A stretch of 64,000 nt of DNA, taken from Cordia subcordata (lineage: Eukaryota > Streptophyta > Magnoliopsida > Boraginales > Cordiaceae). The position numbers and the translations under genes are program-made. Below the pieces are notes generated by a model that saw only the letters and a program-made list of their open reading frames with translations, did no database searches and was not told the origin of the DNA. Below, piece by piece: positions 34,765 through 47,000 of the stretch. How positions within the stretch are numbered: position 1 is the stretch's first letter; every line of letters starts with the position of its first letter. The DNA lies in assembly GCA_028554755.1 (NCBI GenBank), contig JAPTOF010000001.1:39389501-39453500 (forward strand), in the 5' to 3' direction.

Positions 34765-36979
34765 CCTTCTATTCGAATTAACTATATTTTTGCAGGAAAA
34801 AGACAACATTGGATCCGTGAATAATCATAAGTAGCCCAGATAGAATTTTCTATAATTGCTATGAAAAAGTTTAATGATGATAAATTATTTGTACTATTTA
34901 ATTATAATTACATTCGCAATTTAACAAAATTAAATCCTTTTTATGATATTATAACGTTAGAAGGTGATTGTATGGATGAAGTATGATTGTACGGATGAAA
35001 TACGTTATGAGTTTACGAAGGATGAGAGGAGGAATTGCAGATCAGTCTACGACCAACTTTGTTTTCCAAGCCTCCAGGGTCAAAGGTTGAAGTTGAGAAG
35101 ATCCAAAGAATTCTTCATTATTTAGTATTTTCATGGTCGATTATAATATTATGAGAAGATCTAAATTCTTTTATTATACGTTTCATACTTACAAAAGATG
35201 TGCATGTTCTACTACAAATTTGATTAAGAATTATAGCGACATACATCATGGGAGAAACTTTAACATGTTCTGATCGTTCATATTTGAGAGAGGAGGTGCC
35301 CTAGTCCTTTAGTTTTAGTTTTTCCAAGTTCCTCTCCGATTCGGCTTGCATACTCAAGTAGACCCATGAACACAATAGGCTAACTCAGGACTCTCTACGA
35401 AATTTTGGCTCCGAACAACACTCAAGCACACTGTATTGCATTAGTTCGTGCACTTGCAGGTTAAAACTTGGTTTAACTGAGTTAATGTATCAAGTCTTTC
35501 TCCAACATTGCGGTCAATAATAAAACCTGACTCCATACATCAGATCAACGTTCACGTTTGTCCCTGAGGCCCCAATAGGCAAATGGTCCTTGGCTCAGAA
35601 AAGGTGAATTTTGCTGATGTAAACAGTAGAAGACAAATGTGAAAGGCATCTTCCACAAAAGGGAGTTTTTACTGCCACAGCAGTAAAATTTGTCTTCTAC
35701 TTTATAGTTTGTAGAGAAAGGAAAACAACATACATGGGATGTACCAAGAAGACCACTTTTCAGTAAAATCATTTGCAATAATGGATAGCAAAGGGGCAAA
35801 GGGAAAACTCAGATTAAATATATTCTTCTTTCACAAGATGTATGCATTCAGATTCTTCGCTTCTCTACTCATTTAAAACAAAAAGGCAAAAACCTCAATG
35901 ATTATTCTGACTTCCCTCATTCTCTTGTTGTCAATGAATCTCTATCCTAACAAATAAAGAATCTTGAATAGAATGATGGTTAGTATCCCACAAGCCAGTC
36001 TGCAATTTGGTTGACTTCAACCTGCAAAATATCGGCTTGTTAGCAACTAAACACGTGATTAAGAGAGGGCTTCGTAGATCAATAGTTGACGAACTTGTAC
36101 CTGATGAAAATGCAGGACTATAAGATGGCTTGTATTGGACTTCGACACGCAGGTGGGAGTTTGTTAATCTGCTAAGTTGAACTATGCTCCAATAAAATGT
36201 GTTACACTAAGAAACAAAGGCTGGTCAAAGGCATTTCTATTCAGGGGTTGTTGAAGTTAGCCATCACAAAAGAGTATCTACATCTGATTGGAGAAAGAGA
36301 AAATTGAATTAGAGAAATGAGCACAATCTGCAGTAAAAGTAAGAAAATGGTAAAGGGGAGGGCTCACCTTTCTCGGTAAGGGGGAAAGGATGGTCCCTTC
36401 AGGGTTGAGTTTCTTGAAAGTAATTCCGACCTGCAATTTGGGACCAAAAGACGCATAAGAAGAGGTACACGGAGAAGCCTTATCATGTAGACATGCTTAG
36501 TACGAGTACTAATTTACAGATCTAAACATGTGCTGCAAACACTAAATGAGATCTTTGACTGGATTATCATAGAGGATTTCTCCATAAAAAACCAGAATGA
36601 AACTTCACATTTCTAGAAGGGTAACAAAAAATTCAGCTTATATGTCTTTGTGGCTAACCAAACACCGTGTAAGTAATAAAGAAAACGGAAGATTGACAAT
36701 GACGATGAGGATAGCAACTACAACTACAATTACAATAACTATAATAATCATGTTAACCATGAAATACTTATTCAAGAGACACAGCTGCCATTTTGTTGTT
36801 GGTTAGAAAGTACAAAGGAGTTGATTTTATCTACAGTTAGTTTTCAATGCTGATACAGATCCACACCTTTGGTCAGCATTTTATAGAAAGAATTAAAAAA
36901 CAAAAAAGAAAATTGAGGAGGACGCTTGCAAGGCAAACTTGCTAGTCTTAGAATATTCCACACTCAGGAAGGGAGGGAG

Positions 36980-37018
<39 letters not shown>

Positions 37019-37054
37019 ATACCAAAAGTGCAAGTCTTCACCATTCACCGTCCC
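34762..37054. other. Spacer and 3' flank of the 5-phosphatase gene
   Basis: No independent gene is visible. The region nearest 37054 should contain the 3' UTR of the minus-strand phosphatase, including a (GA)n run at 36983-37014 only 40 bp beyond the stop codon. Frames at 35545-35799 and 36597-36806 have no recognisable domain. Confidence 0.45.
36983..37014. repeat. (GA)n microsatellite in probable 3' UTR
   Basis: About 16 GA units follow GGGAGGGAGGGAA. On the transcribed minus strand it reads as a (CT)n run shortly after the phosphatase stop codon. Confidence 0.95.
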
Positions 37055-40000
37055 TCAAAAGAAGCAGAGCTCGGTGTAACCATGTGCATATGGTAATAGC
37101 TCCTCAACCTCAATCCTTGAGCTTGAACAACTCATGCTTTTTCTCAATCGGCTGGGAACTGACTCAACATCAGCCCAAAATACACTTGAAACTGGTCTGT
37201 GATCTGAGAACCTAGATTCGCCACGGACATAAGATAGTTGCTGGAGACCACTTCCATACCACAATATTCGATCACACCTTCAAACATGAGAGACCTTATA
37301 TAAGTTCTTCAGTCGGCACAAAATGTGATGATCAATATACGAACAGATACCCCATGATCGGGAATTCTTCTTTATTTATTTATTGTTTTTGCTTTTTGAC
37401 ATTCAATTTGTGGAGGAATTTGCTACATAACAAGAGAGGAATATAGAGCCTTTACCAAGCAGGCGTACGCCGTTTCTCCTTTGGGTGCATATCATCCCCA
37501 GCATATCTGTCTGAATTATGTGAATATTTATATGTTGGTGGAAAATATATCTTCCCTTCTCTCCATCCCTGGAAAACCCGTCCTCGTCTTTGCTCTATCC
37601 TTAGCTGTAAAAAATGACAAATGATTTACTTGAATTATGAATATTGAGTTCAGAAATGAAGCCAAAACAATTCAGGAGTGTAAAAATGACAAATAAAAAT
37701 CACTCTATGTTAGGGTAAAGGTATCATGCCTGATCTTTCTCTAACAACGCTCTCCAGTTTTGCATCTCGACAAGTGCTTTTGCGGTCCGGTAAGACAGTG
37801 CAATTCGATAGTTTAGATCACCGAGCCAGATGATTCGACTACATCAATATGATAAAACATCAGAAAATGGAAATTTTGTGTCTGAATTGGGAAATGAGTA
37901 AAATCAAATGAGGGAATAATTTAGTTTTGAAGTAATGTTAAAAGAACAATACAAATACTTTCAAACTCTCTCTTGGAAATATGGGAAAGACATATATCCC
38001 TTCAAAGTTCTTTGTTTCAATTTAGTTCACTCTCCTTTTTATCTTTACACATTTATTTATTCAGTACCCATATATTTATTTAAGGGTGAGGATGGGGGGA
38101 GAAGGCCGCAGGAGAGCAAGTGTGTGATTAAGTCAATGACTAGAAGGTGCAGGAGGATCTTACTCATGTTGAAGAATCGTTTCTGGAGACTTCTCATCAG
38201 CGGTGGAGTGAACTTTGGGAAATCTTGTTTTTCGTAAGATCTCCATAACATCAGTGTTTCTACGCAGTTCATCACCTTCCTTCTGTCCTGATGTTAAGTG
38301 ACTGCACACGAAGCAGAAGCTTGTCTGGTGCAATAACATGCTGATTGAAATGGATCCCTGCAAAATAAAGAACAGTACGATATTTTGCATATCTTGTTTC
38401 ATTTACAAAAAAAAAATAAAAGCATGAGTTGCTTATATCTACCTTATTTCCAAGGTAACCCATCAATCCTCTGCCCACACAGGACACTTTAATGTTCTGA
38501 ACGTTTTCCCTCAACTCACTCCTGACCCATACGGTGAGGAAAACTCCAACCATTTGCTTACTTGCAACCAAACAATATCTTGAATTCCTTGGCTTCCTGT
38601 ACCCGTCTTCCATTGGTGCACGTCCACTATTGGAGAAAGGAGAAGATAACACAGTACTAGGTGAATCTCCAGTCCCATAATCATCATCTGATGAACCCAA
38701 TCTGGAGAAGTCACTTAGCCTCTGACCCCAGGAATAGTCACTAGGCCTGCGACTTGAAGAGTAATCACTTGGCCTGCGACTTGAAGAGTAATCACTTGGC
38801 CTGCGACCGGAAGAATAGTCACTTGGCCTGGGACCTGAAGAAAAGTCACTTGGCCTGCGACCTGAAGAATAGTCACTTGGCCTGTGACATGAAGAATAAT
38901 CACTTGATCTCTGACCCCAGGAATAGTCACTTGGCCTGTGACTAGATGAACAATCACTTGGCCTCTGACCCCATCTGCCACTAGGTTCAAAGTCACTAGG
39001 CCTATGGCCAAACATTACTCTGTCACAAACACTGAGTCGCCGATCGAGACGAGGATGGGAAAATGATGGATCATTTTCCACTCTCGAGCAGCGTGGTGTC
39101 TGGAATGACCGACGGTGGAAGAATGATTTCTGCTTAGTTGAGTCCTCAAAGTCAGCATCGTATTCAACTAGTGGATCAGGGACAGGAGAAGGTGTATAGA
39201 ACCCACCACCTCCACTAGTACCAGGACCATTGTTTAGTGACTTCCGAATCAGGGATATCCATTTTTTGGCAGGGCCATTGTCCTCAGCACCCAGAATATT
39301 ACCAGCGTTCAGAGGAACAATTTCTTGAAATCTACAAGGGCGAAGATAAAACAAGTTTTTGTCATTCTGAGGATTAGTTACTGTTAGTAATAACAGAGTT
39401 TAGAATTGACGATTATTTGTACCCGAGCACATAAATATCAGCAGGAGGTGAAGAATGGAGCCAATCATCTATGTTCAAATTACTCGAAGGTGATTTTCCA
39501 CCCACATTCCATGTAGCTACAAAGACACTGCAGCAATTCAAGAATGAAACAAAAGCCTTGGTCATCACAAATTCATAAAGCCAATATCTAGAGAACCTCG
39601 TGAAGAGACAAACCTGTAATTCTGCACATTTCTAATGTGAGGATTGTTTAAATCAACTCTTCTCCTTCGTGGACGCTCCAGACTCTTTCTTGGTTTTTCT
39701 ATGCACGAGTCAAAAAAAAGAGATTAAGAATGATCTCATCAAATTACAATACTTTAATTTTAATCAGCTTTGTGGGCTTTTGCAATCAAAATATGTTAGA
39801 ATTCAGTGGTTGCTCTTGCCATACCAATTTTACTTTTCTTCTTCGGGTAAGGATCACTTTCAGATATGCTATTCCTCCATGCCACTTCACCACCTAGGGA
39901 CGAGAGTCGACACTTCATTAGTGCTCTAGCTCACAATTTAGACAGAAAAATAGAATCTATAACGTTAGATATTTCTTTCTATATAGCAACATAGAACAAC

Positions 40001-40591
40001 TCAGTGAGTCCCAGAAAGCTGCCGATAAAAAGCACAAAAATTATAATTGCCATTGTTTTCATTTTTGTTCTGTCTATCAAAGATGAAAAGGCAGATGGCC
40101 ACTCAATTATACATAATTCAGCAATTTTCCCGCAGCCGAAAGACAAATCACAAGATTTCTCAAGACAAAACATAGGCAAGATACTTCTTTCTATGCCTTA
40201 AGTTTTCATCAACCAAAAGGATTGTTGCACTAGCTTGACCATGACAAACCCAAAAATTGACAAGAACATTTTAGACAAACAACTAAGTATAAGAAGTTGA
40301 CTCAAGAAAGACATGCACTCTAATGCCAAAAAAAAAAAAAAGAAAGAAAAAGTACTGACCTCCATAAACAACTTCATCAGCATGAAAGTCCTCTTTACCT
40401 TTGATATTGAACCACTTCCTAACCAATCTCTTTGACCATGAAATCTGCAACAAGTAAAAACACAACTGTCAGCAACACATAATTGATCATCAACTGACAT
40501 TTTTCCAAGAATAAACAAATAAGACAAGAACACCAAACAAAGAAGAAAATAAAATTCTCACCTTGCTTTCTTTGGAATATTCATCTCTCAT
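37055..40591 (-). CDS. Type I inositol polyphosphate 5-phosphatase (CVP2/CVL1-like), 645 aa
   Basis: Ten exons, high to low: 40591-40562, 40444-40360, 39893-39825, 39698-39614, 39527-39423, 39331-38443, 38357-38164, 37838-37730, 37604-37456 and 37277-37055 (1938 bp, phases consistent). The enzyme removes the 5-phosphate from Ins(1,4,5)P3 and/or PtdIns(4,5)P2. CVP2 and CVL1 act in vein patterning. Landmarks are [12 protein letters not shown] near the N-terminus, [55 protein letters not shown] (490-497), PAWCDRILW and SDHRP (596-600). All catalytic motifs are intact. Exon 6 contains an array of RPSDY-type nonapeptides. Intron 8 (37729-37605) starts with GC instead of GT. Slightly longer than relatives, mostly because of the array. 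Choice of CVP2 versus CVL1 is not resolved. Confidence 0.93.
37605..37729 (-). other. GC-AG intron (intron 8 of the 5-phosphatase)
   Basis: On the minus strand the exon ends GAGAAAGATCAG and the intron begins GCATGATACC, ending TTTTTTACAG before CTAAGGATAGAG. No GT donor nearby keeps the conserved [11 protein letters not shown] junction in frame, so the donor is GC. Confidence 0.8.
38710..39010 (-). repeat. 27-bp coding minisatellite (11 RPSDY-type units) in the 5-phosphatase gene
   Basis: The protein carries eleven units of the form (H/Q/R)RPSD(Y/F/C)SSG in a row, with variants RSSDYSSC and RLSDFSRL. At DNA level the period is 27 bp and neighbouring units are nearly identical (TCACTTGGCCTGCGACTTGA on the + strand). 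The segment is Ser/Arg-rich, probably disordered, and lies between the N-terminal half of the catalytic fold and the [16 protein letters not shown] linker. Confidence 0.95.
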
Positions 40592-41304
40592 TGTTCCACT
40601 ATATCCTCATGCAGCTCTGTTTCAATACTTCTTAATTCCCCCCCCCCCCAAAACCAACCAATTAAGATCACAAACACCACAACATAAACAACATTACACA
40701 AAAAAAGGCTCACTTTTTTTTCTCACTTCTTCAATTGCAAAAAAAACCCCAACTCTTAGAACTCAACAAGCAAAAAAATGGCTTGAAGGGTATGTCTTAA
40801 ACTTCTCAAACTTGCAAAAAAGTTAGCAGCTTTTTACACCATTCTTGCATCTCAGTACTTCAAAATGCAGCATACCCTTAACCAAGATTGCACTGTTTTG
40901 CCTAGTAAAATAGATATACCATAAGTCTGTGTTTCTATATTTTTGTTGTGTTATATAGATACACTAAATAAAAGAAAGAATGCTCTAAAACCCAGAAAAA
41001 ACAAAGGCCTGGAGAGAGACAGAGAGTGCTTCAAGTTAAGAAAATGACAATGTTGCAATGGTAAAAACATTGGAGAGAGAAACATTTTTATGAGGTTGGC
41101 GTGGGGGTTAGAGGGGTGAGGGTGACTGGGGGGCCTAGTGGGGTTGCGGATAGGAAAAAGATGATAGACGTGAACCATTTACTTTGATTTAACGGGAATG
41201 AAATTTAAATATGAATAATAACAACTTATGAATTTTTAGCTCATGCTCATTATTTATTAGACTTTTAATAATTTCCCACACATTACTCACGACACCTAGA
41301 TTAA
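40592..41304 (-). promoter_or_regulatory. Probable promoter and 5' leader of the 5-phosphatase gene
   Basis: There is no coding signature upstream of the ATG at 40591. CT-rich tracts on the minus strand near 41010-41030 (CTCTCTGTCTCTCTCC) are plausible leader sequence. A candidate TATA on the minus strand is TATATAACAC near 40957. Assignments are tentative. Confidence 0.3.
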
Positions 41305-41424
41305 GAGGGTGTTTGGCTTTGCTTATTTAGGATGTTTATAATAAACACATAAAAAAAAAAAATTTACATATTTTTTATTATTTAAATATTTATAAATACC
41401 AAATAAGCAAAGTTAAACACCCTC
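41305..41424. mobile_element. Tourist-like MITE, complete (120 bp)
   Basis: Terminal inverted repeats GAGGGTGTTTGGCTTTGC and (inward) GAGGGTGTTTAACTTTGC, extending to TTATTT, match at all but two of 24 positions. A perfect TAA target duplication lies at 41302-41304 and 41425-41427. The termini match the right end of the 378-bp element at 10105-10482 (GAGGGTGTTTGGG). Confidence 0.85.
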
Positions 41425-44400
41425 TAAGTGATTTATAACTTAGAACTATTTTCATGAGGTATTTCTTAAAAACAAAACCCTTTTCAAAGTTGAAATTTAC
41501 ACTTTGTGATTCTTTAAAACAAATATTTGTTATTGTTTTGTTCTATAAATGTCCTAATAATATGAGTTGAGATCGAAAATAATTTATTACCAGAGTTTGA
41601 GTCCACTCTCCTGTTTTGATGCCCTCGACTTAGTTGGTACGCTCAATATAGGAGATTTGTTGCATATCAAAATTTATCAATTAGTGATTAAACTTTGTAA
41701 ATTATTCTAAGATTGAAATCTATTACTTGAATTTCTTTTATCGCACAAAAATTTATATTATAGTTGCACAACTCCTTAATTTGATATGCCGCGAGAATTA
41801 ATATTATTACAAAAATTACCTTAATACAGTTACAAGGAGAGGAATTAGCTTTCTCTTCTATCAAAGACAACCTCGTTTTAAGTGAAACAGCAAAGTATCG
41901 AATTTGAACAGAATAAAGTGGTGGCAACACAAATCTTTCTCTCTCACACACACTATACAACACACACAAATGTAGGACTAGAAGAGCTTTTTCTTTGTTT
42001 TCTTTCTCATTCTTTTATAAGACCGGACCAGCAGATTGGGGCCGGGCAACATTTGGGGACGTCGTTTTGCTCTAGTAAGCAGCCCAAAACGACTTGGTCA
42101 GCTGCCCCATTTGGTCAACAAAGGTCTGGGCAGGGGGTGTTGTAAGATCTAGTAGTAGACCAATAGTATTAGTAAGCCAACATATTTTCTTGGTCTGCAA
42201 TTAAAGATGAAAAAAAAAAAAAAAGCAGCTAAAGATGGTGATAAAATAAAGATAAAGGCTTTTGAAGATGTGTCTTGTTTTGTGCTGTGTTGTGCATAGC
42301 AATAGCAGCAGTAGTACAGTTAGGATTTAGTACTATATATTTATTTATTTTTATATTTTTTTTTCATGTTCTTGTTCTTGTTTCATTCTCTTTTGCTTTT
42401 TGTTTCTTTCTTTGCTTTTCTCGGGTTGTGTTGCGGCTTGGACGGAATGTTTCTAAGGAATTGTCATTTTTTTTCCGATTCATGCTTCTGTTTTAGATTT
42501 GATAATATCATTCAGTTTTATTAAACGTTATATTTTCTTTTAACTTTAAATATACGATATTTTGAATGAATATCTCTATCCAATTTATCTTAGGCCTTTC
42601 TCTACGACATCTAACAATCAACTTCTCCTCATCTTGGTATCACTCATCCTTTGCTTTTAAAATAGTCTTCATAACCCAACTTATTTTAGTCTTAAACTAC
42701 ATACGCTATGAATTCCTCTTTTTTTTCTTTCTTTTTTTTTTGGGGGGGGGGGGGGGGAGGGGGTTAAGCAAGTGAGAATTTTATTAATAGCAAAAGTGGC
42801 AAAATATTTATAGAATGATATTGCACATATGAATCTCCTATCCAAATCTCCTTTCATTTATGTTCTAAGCACAAAAAATAATTGTATTCGATAATATTTT
42901 CTTTAATTTTCTAACTATGTACACTTCATTTTTTACATCAAATTCTATATATATTGATAGATAATTTCTTCCATTAATACTGTCTCAGCCATACTATGAA
43001 GTTTATTATTTCGTTCTCTTCACATATGATAAATAAAGGATCACAAGCATCTAAAGTAAATCGTGGTGAGAGTTGCGGACAAAGGTCATACGGCATTTTG
43101 GCTTTGTGAAATCTCTATAATGCAGACAGCTAAGTTATTTTACTGTTGTGACAAATTTTTATAGATCCTACATGTTGAATACATATTGAGAATGTGTGGC
43201 TATTTTCTCATGAATGTTTATTGCAAATACGTGGGGGGAATGTTGACGAACCGGCTGGGGAGTTGTCCGAATTTAAGGAGAAGTGGTCCTTTTTTACATT
43301 TATTGGCTTATCAGAAGCTGCCACCTTTGTGGTTTTCCAACTTTAACATTGACGGATGAATCTTGTGGATTTGGAGCTTGCCCTATCAGGAATGGAGCTG
43401 GAAATCGGAACTGACTTTTCGGATAATTGAGTTTCTTATATTTGAATAAGGAAAGTTAGAACCCGATCAGGTAATATAAAAGTAATTATTTAGTTAGATA
43501 TCGGATTTTGGGACGTTGAATTTTTTGGGTTTAGATTTTCTGATTATTTGTTGAGTTAAAAAACGTCGAGTTACTTATTAATTATTGATCAATTCAACAA
43601 TATAAATTTGAAATCATTACAACAACAACAACAAATCTTAGCAACTAAAAATTAAAAAAAAATTAAAAAACATTGATTTTAATGTGCAAATTAGAATTTC
43701 AACATATTAAGTTATTAATTAACTACAAAAAAAAGGGATTGTTCAAAATGAGGACAGCAAATCTAATCTTTTTAAAATATAAGGACATTCTATTTTTTCT
43801 ACCAACCAAAAAAAGGAAAATTTAATAGATACTAACTATACACATATATTTCCACATTTATCCGACTTAAATATAACAATTATTTATGCTAAATTAAATG
43901 TTACATTTTGTTAACTCTAGTTATATTACTAAATTCAATTATCTAAGTTATTCACAAAAAGCTTAAGTATGTTATTTAACTTCTCATTACTTTTGTAGAA
44001 TGTTTTTTTTTCTCTTTTTTATTTGTATATTTTAATATTAGTGTTTTATATAACATGTGTGTTTATATATATGCTATATTAGAATATTAAGGTAAATGAT
44101 TCACTATGGAGAGGTGTGTGGGGTGTGTGTGGTTTTCCAGGTTTTTTGGATCGGGTTCGGATGGGAAAAAAATTATTTGAACTAATACTCGATATTTGAT
44201 AATTTTACCAGATATTGATTTTGGCTATATCCGAACCTAAAATTTTTGTAAATTTCCCATCCGATTAGGTTCGGGTTTAGGTTCATATTTGAATACCCGA
44301 TCTGAATTTCCACGCCTAATTAGAAATGTCCTTGAGTTTATATTGCATATAATAGATTATATTGCATGCTAGATCTGATTCTTTTTCTACATATAATAGG

Positions 44401-46598
44401 TTGCATAATAGGTTTGTCCCTTTTTCGAACTCGTTTATAGCAAAAGTTTCACATGCCAAGTTACTTTATCCATTTTGTTTTTTTGCCGTTATCATTGATG
44501 TATCGGAACCTAGAAATAAGGCTACATAGAATAGACTCCATAATGAATCAAACCTTCTCCAAGATCGTCCATAAATGAAATTTCATATGTTGAGCAATGC
44601 TCCCCATTACGTTGATTTACTAATAGTCGTCGTCTCAAGAAAATGTTACCAATGCTAAGTATAATAGACTTTGTATATAATGAATTTGAACTTTTTCTAA
44701 ACTCATGAAGTATATAATTAGCTTCCTGTCCAATCTATTATTTATTTATTTTGGTCCTTAAACGACAGAATTTTGGAAATGACTTATTTATCCAAAAGGA
44801 CAAATTTTACGGTGGCAGAACGATGACCATGGGACGCCGGCCGGCACCCACGCTGCCTCCTCGGCCCACCTGCAAGTATGCGGCTGCTCGTGGCTCCATA
44901 TGGTAAAAACGCCCAGAAAAAGGTACTTCACGCCGAATCTTTTTCTATTTTCTATTTTTGTTTGACTGGTCTTTACTATATTTAGGTGAGCATGCTGTAG
45001 AAATTGTCTCAAATTCTTGTATCACTCAAACCTTCATCATTGTTTTGGACTTAAGCAATTCATCGAAAAGAATATTTGTGTGTAAGCGCACTACCAAACA
45101 CCCTCTAGTTGAATTGATATAACGATATGAAAGAATCTACTCAAAGTTTGCTCTAAGATATCTGTAACGACCAAGGTTCAATTATTGCTCTGATATTACC
45201 TATAACGATTAAGATTCAACTACTAGCTTACCACCATATTGAATCCAATCAAATGGCCTAAAAAGTTTAAATATATTGTGACAATAATAGTAAACCTAAA
45301 CTATTATATATAAAATACACACAAAAATTACAAAGAACTAGTGTACAAGGGCATTACATTGCGAAAGTTGTTTTATAACATAACGAGATTACAAGAGAAA
45401 TTATATTAATAATATAATAAAAGGATATAAAAATTTATCATCATCATATTTCTCTTATAACATCATACAATATAATTAAGGATTGCAAATTATGACTAAT
45501 TATATATATAAATTCTCTCCACTAGCCAGGTGTAGCTTCCACCGCCATGCATGCAAGTCATTTGGGTCCCAAGTTAGTGATGATTAAGGGTTGGATAAAA
45601 TCGTGTGGTTGGCCTCGATCCTTGTCTGAATTTCTTTTCCTGGTGGATGACTTGGTTTTCAAATTAAAAGCCAGTGTGTCCTGTGTTACATTTGTCTTTG
45701 TCATCACCTAAATCTAGTTTGAAAATTTTAACCATTCTTACAACTTAATTTAATAGAAAATACCAAAAAAAAAAAAGTTCATTGAATAGGATTGCAATTT
45801 ACTAATCTAGATACTGTACGCATCAACCGATACATACATGCATACATACATATACATAATATATATACCAATACATACAAACATACACACAAACACACAT
45901 ATATTTTCAAATTTAGTTGTACTTCATTTTTAAATAATATTAAAAGTTACTTGATTAAATTATTATGAGAAAGTAGTAATAAAGAATATTGACACTAAAT
46001 TTTTATTCATTATTACATTATTTACAAATAAAGAAAAATGATAACTTGTCTTTAATTCAAAAACTGTATATCCAAATAAATGAATTTTACTCACAACTAT
46101 GATTTGAATCTGACTATATCTCATAACCATTTCAAGATTTTTTTTACCATTCAAGTAAAAAGTAAGAGCCTGCTGTAGTTCTTATATAGTTTTCTTTTTT
46201 TTCCTCACCACTTTAATGATAATATTCATGAATGATATCACATACATAGTTTATGTCATTGAGTCAAATTATGTACCTTATATATAATATTTGATATTAA
46301 TACATTTAACTAAATGTATTATGTTATTTAATTAAAATTAACATGATATATGTTGAATCTAAAAATCAATCCCACACGTTGTATAGCATTAATAATATCT
46401 TGTCAAACTTAATATATTTTTGAACGGAAGTGTCAATTTTTCATCTATCAAAAAAGTTGACAGGTCAAGCTCTCAAACTCTTATGCAACTTTAATTTTCT
46501 GGCTTTAATATATGTATAGAAGATAGATATAGATAAATAGATATATATATATATATATAGATAGATAGATATGTATATATACATGTAAAACTTTTTTA
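41425..46598. other. Long intergenic spacer
   Basis: No gene is supported. Visible items are a (CA)-rich stretch near 41947, a 16-base G run (42742-42757), CGGGTTCGG-type AT/GC mosaics near 43390-43560 and 44140-44325 (probable old repeat), a small GC-rich patch at 44812-44900, and TACA/TATA simple repeats near 45830-45900. Open frames are short and low complexity. Confidence 0.5.
42742..42757. repeat. Homopolymer G run (16 bases)
   Basis: Sixteen consecutive G, then AGGGGG, preceded by a long T/C tract. It could form a G-quadruplex, but length variation or assembly error is also likely at such a run. Confidence 0.9.
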
Positions 46599-47000
46599 CA
46601 CTACAAGAATTAAACTAATAGTTATACATAGTTTAGATCCTAGTTACATTTAGAAATGTAACAAAATTAACTAGTTATGTTTAGCCCAAGCATAGATATA
46701 AGCATTTTCAATATAACTAAAATTTGATATTACACTTGAAAACGTGACTAATGTTTATTACTTTTGAAAGTGTAGGTAATGTTATACTTGAAAGTATAGC
46801 TAATCAATACAACAAATAGAAGCGGCTCCTTTTGCAAACTTATGTTAGTAATACTTTCAAACATAACAAATTTTTTATTATCCAATATCATTGTTATAGT
46901 TGAAAGGTAATAAATATTTTGTTACACTTAATACCATAACTAGAACAAGAGTTTTCATTTTACTTTTCTACACTTACTTTAAGTGTGACAAGAAATACGT
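46599..47000 (+). mobile_element. CACTA-like transposon end with subterminal repeats (truncated)
   Basis: CACTACAAGAATTAAACTAA at 46599 matches the CACTACAA(G/A)AA terminus of plant CACTA elements. It is followed by repeated motifs of the form TTACACTTGAAA(A/G).GT(G/A)..TAAT (for example at 46730, 46760, 46790), as expected for subterminal transposase-binding repeats. No matching right end (..TTGTAGTG) was found, so the right border is unknown. Confidence 0.5.

Noticed and set aside
38710..39010. CRISPR-like regularly spaced repeat array, and antisense open frames across it
   Set aside because: The 27-bp period is in frame with the phosphatase exon and encodes RPSDY units. The open frames on other strands and frames are by-products of the repeat.
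42742..42757. G-quadruplex regulatory element
   Set aside because: A single homopolymer G run far from any gene. Slippage or assembly uncertainty is the simpler explanation.
44788..45012. GC-rich patch (44812-44900) with a 74-codon minus-strand frame as a possible gene
   Set aside because: No recognisable motif, no splice partners and an isolated short GC island. It could be a fragment of a repeat.
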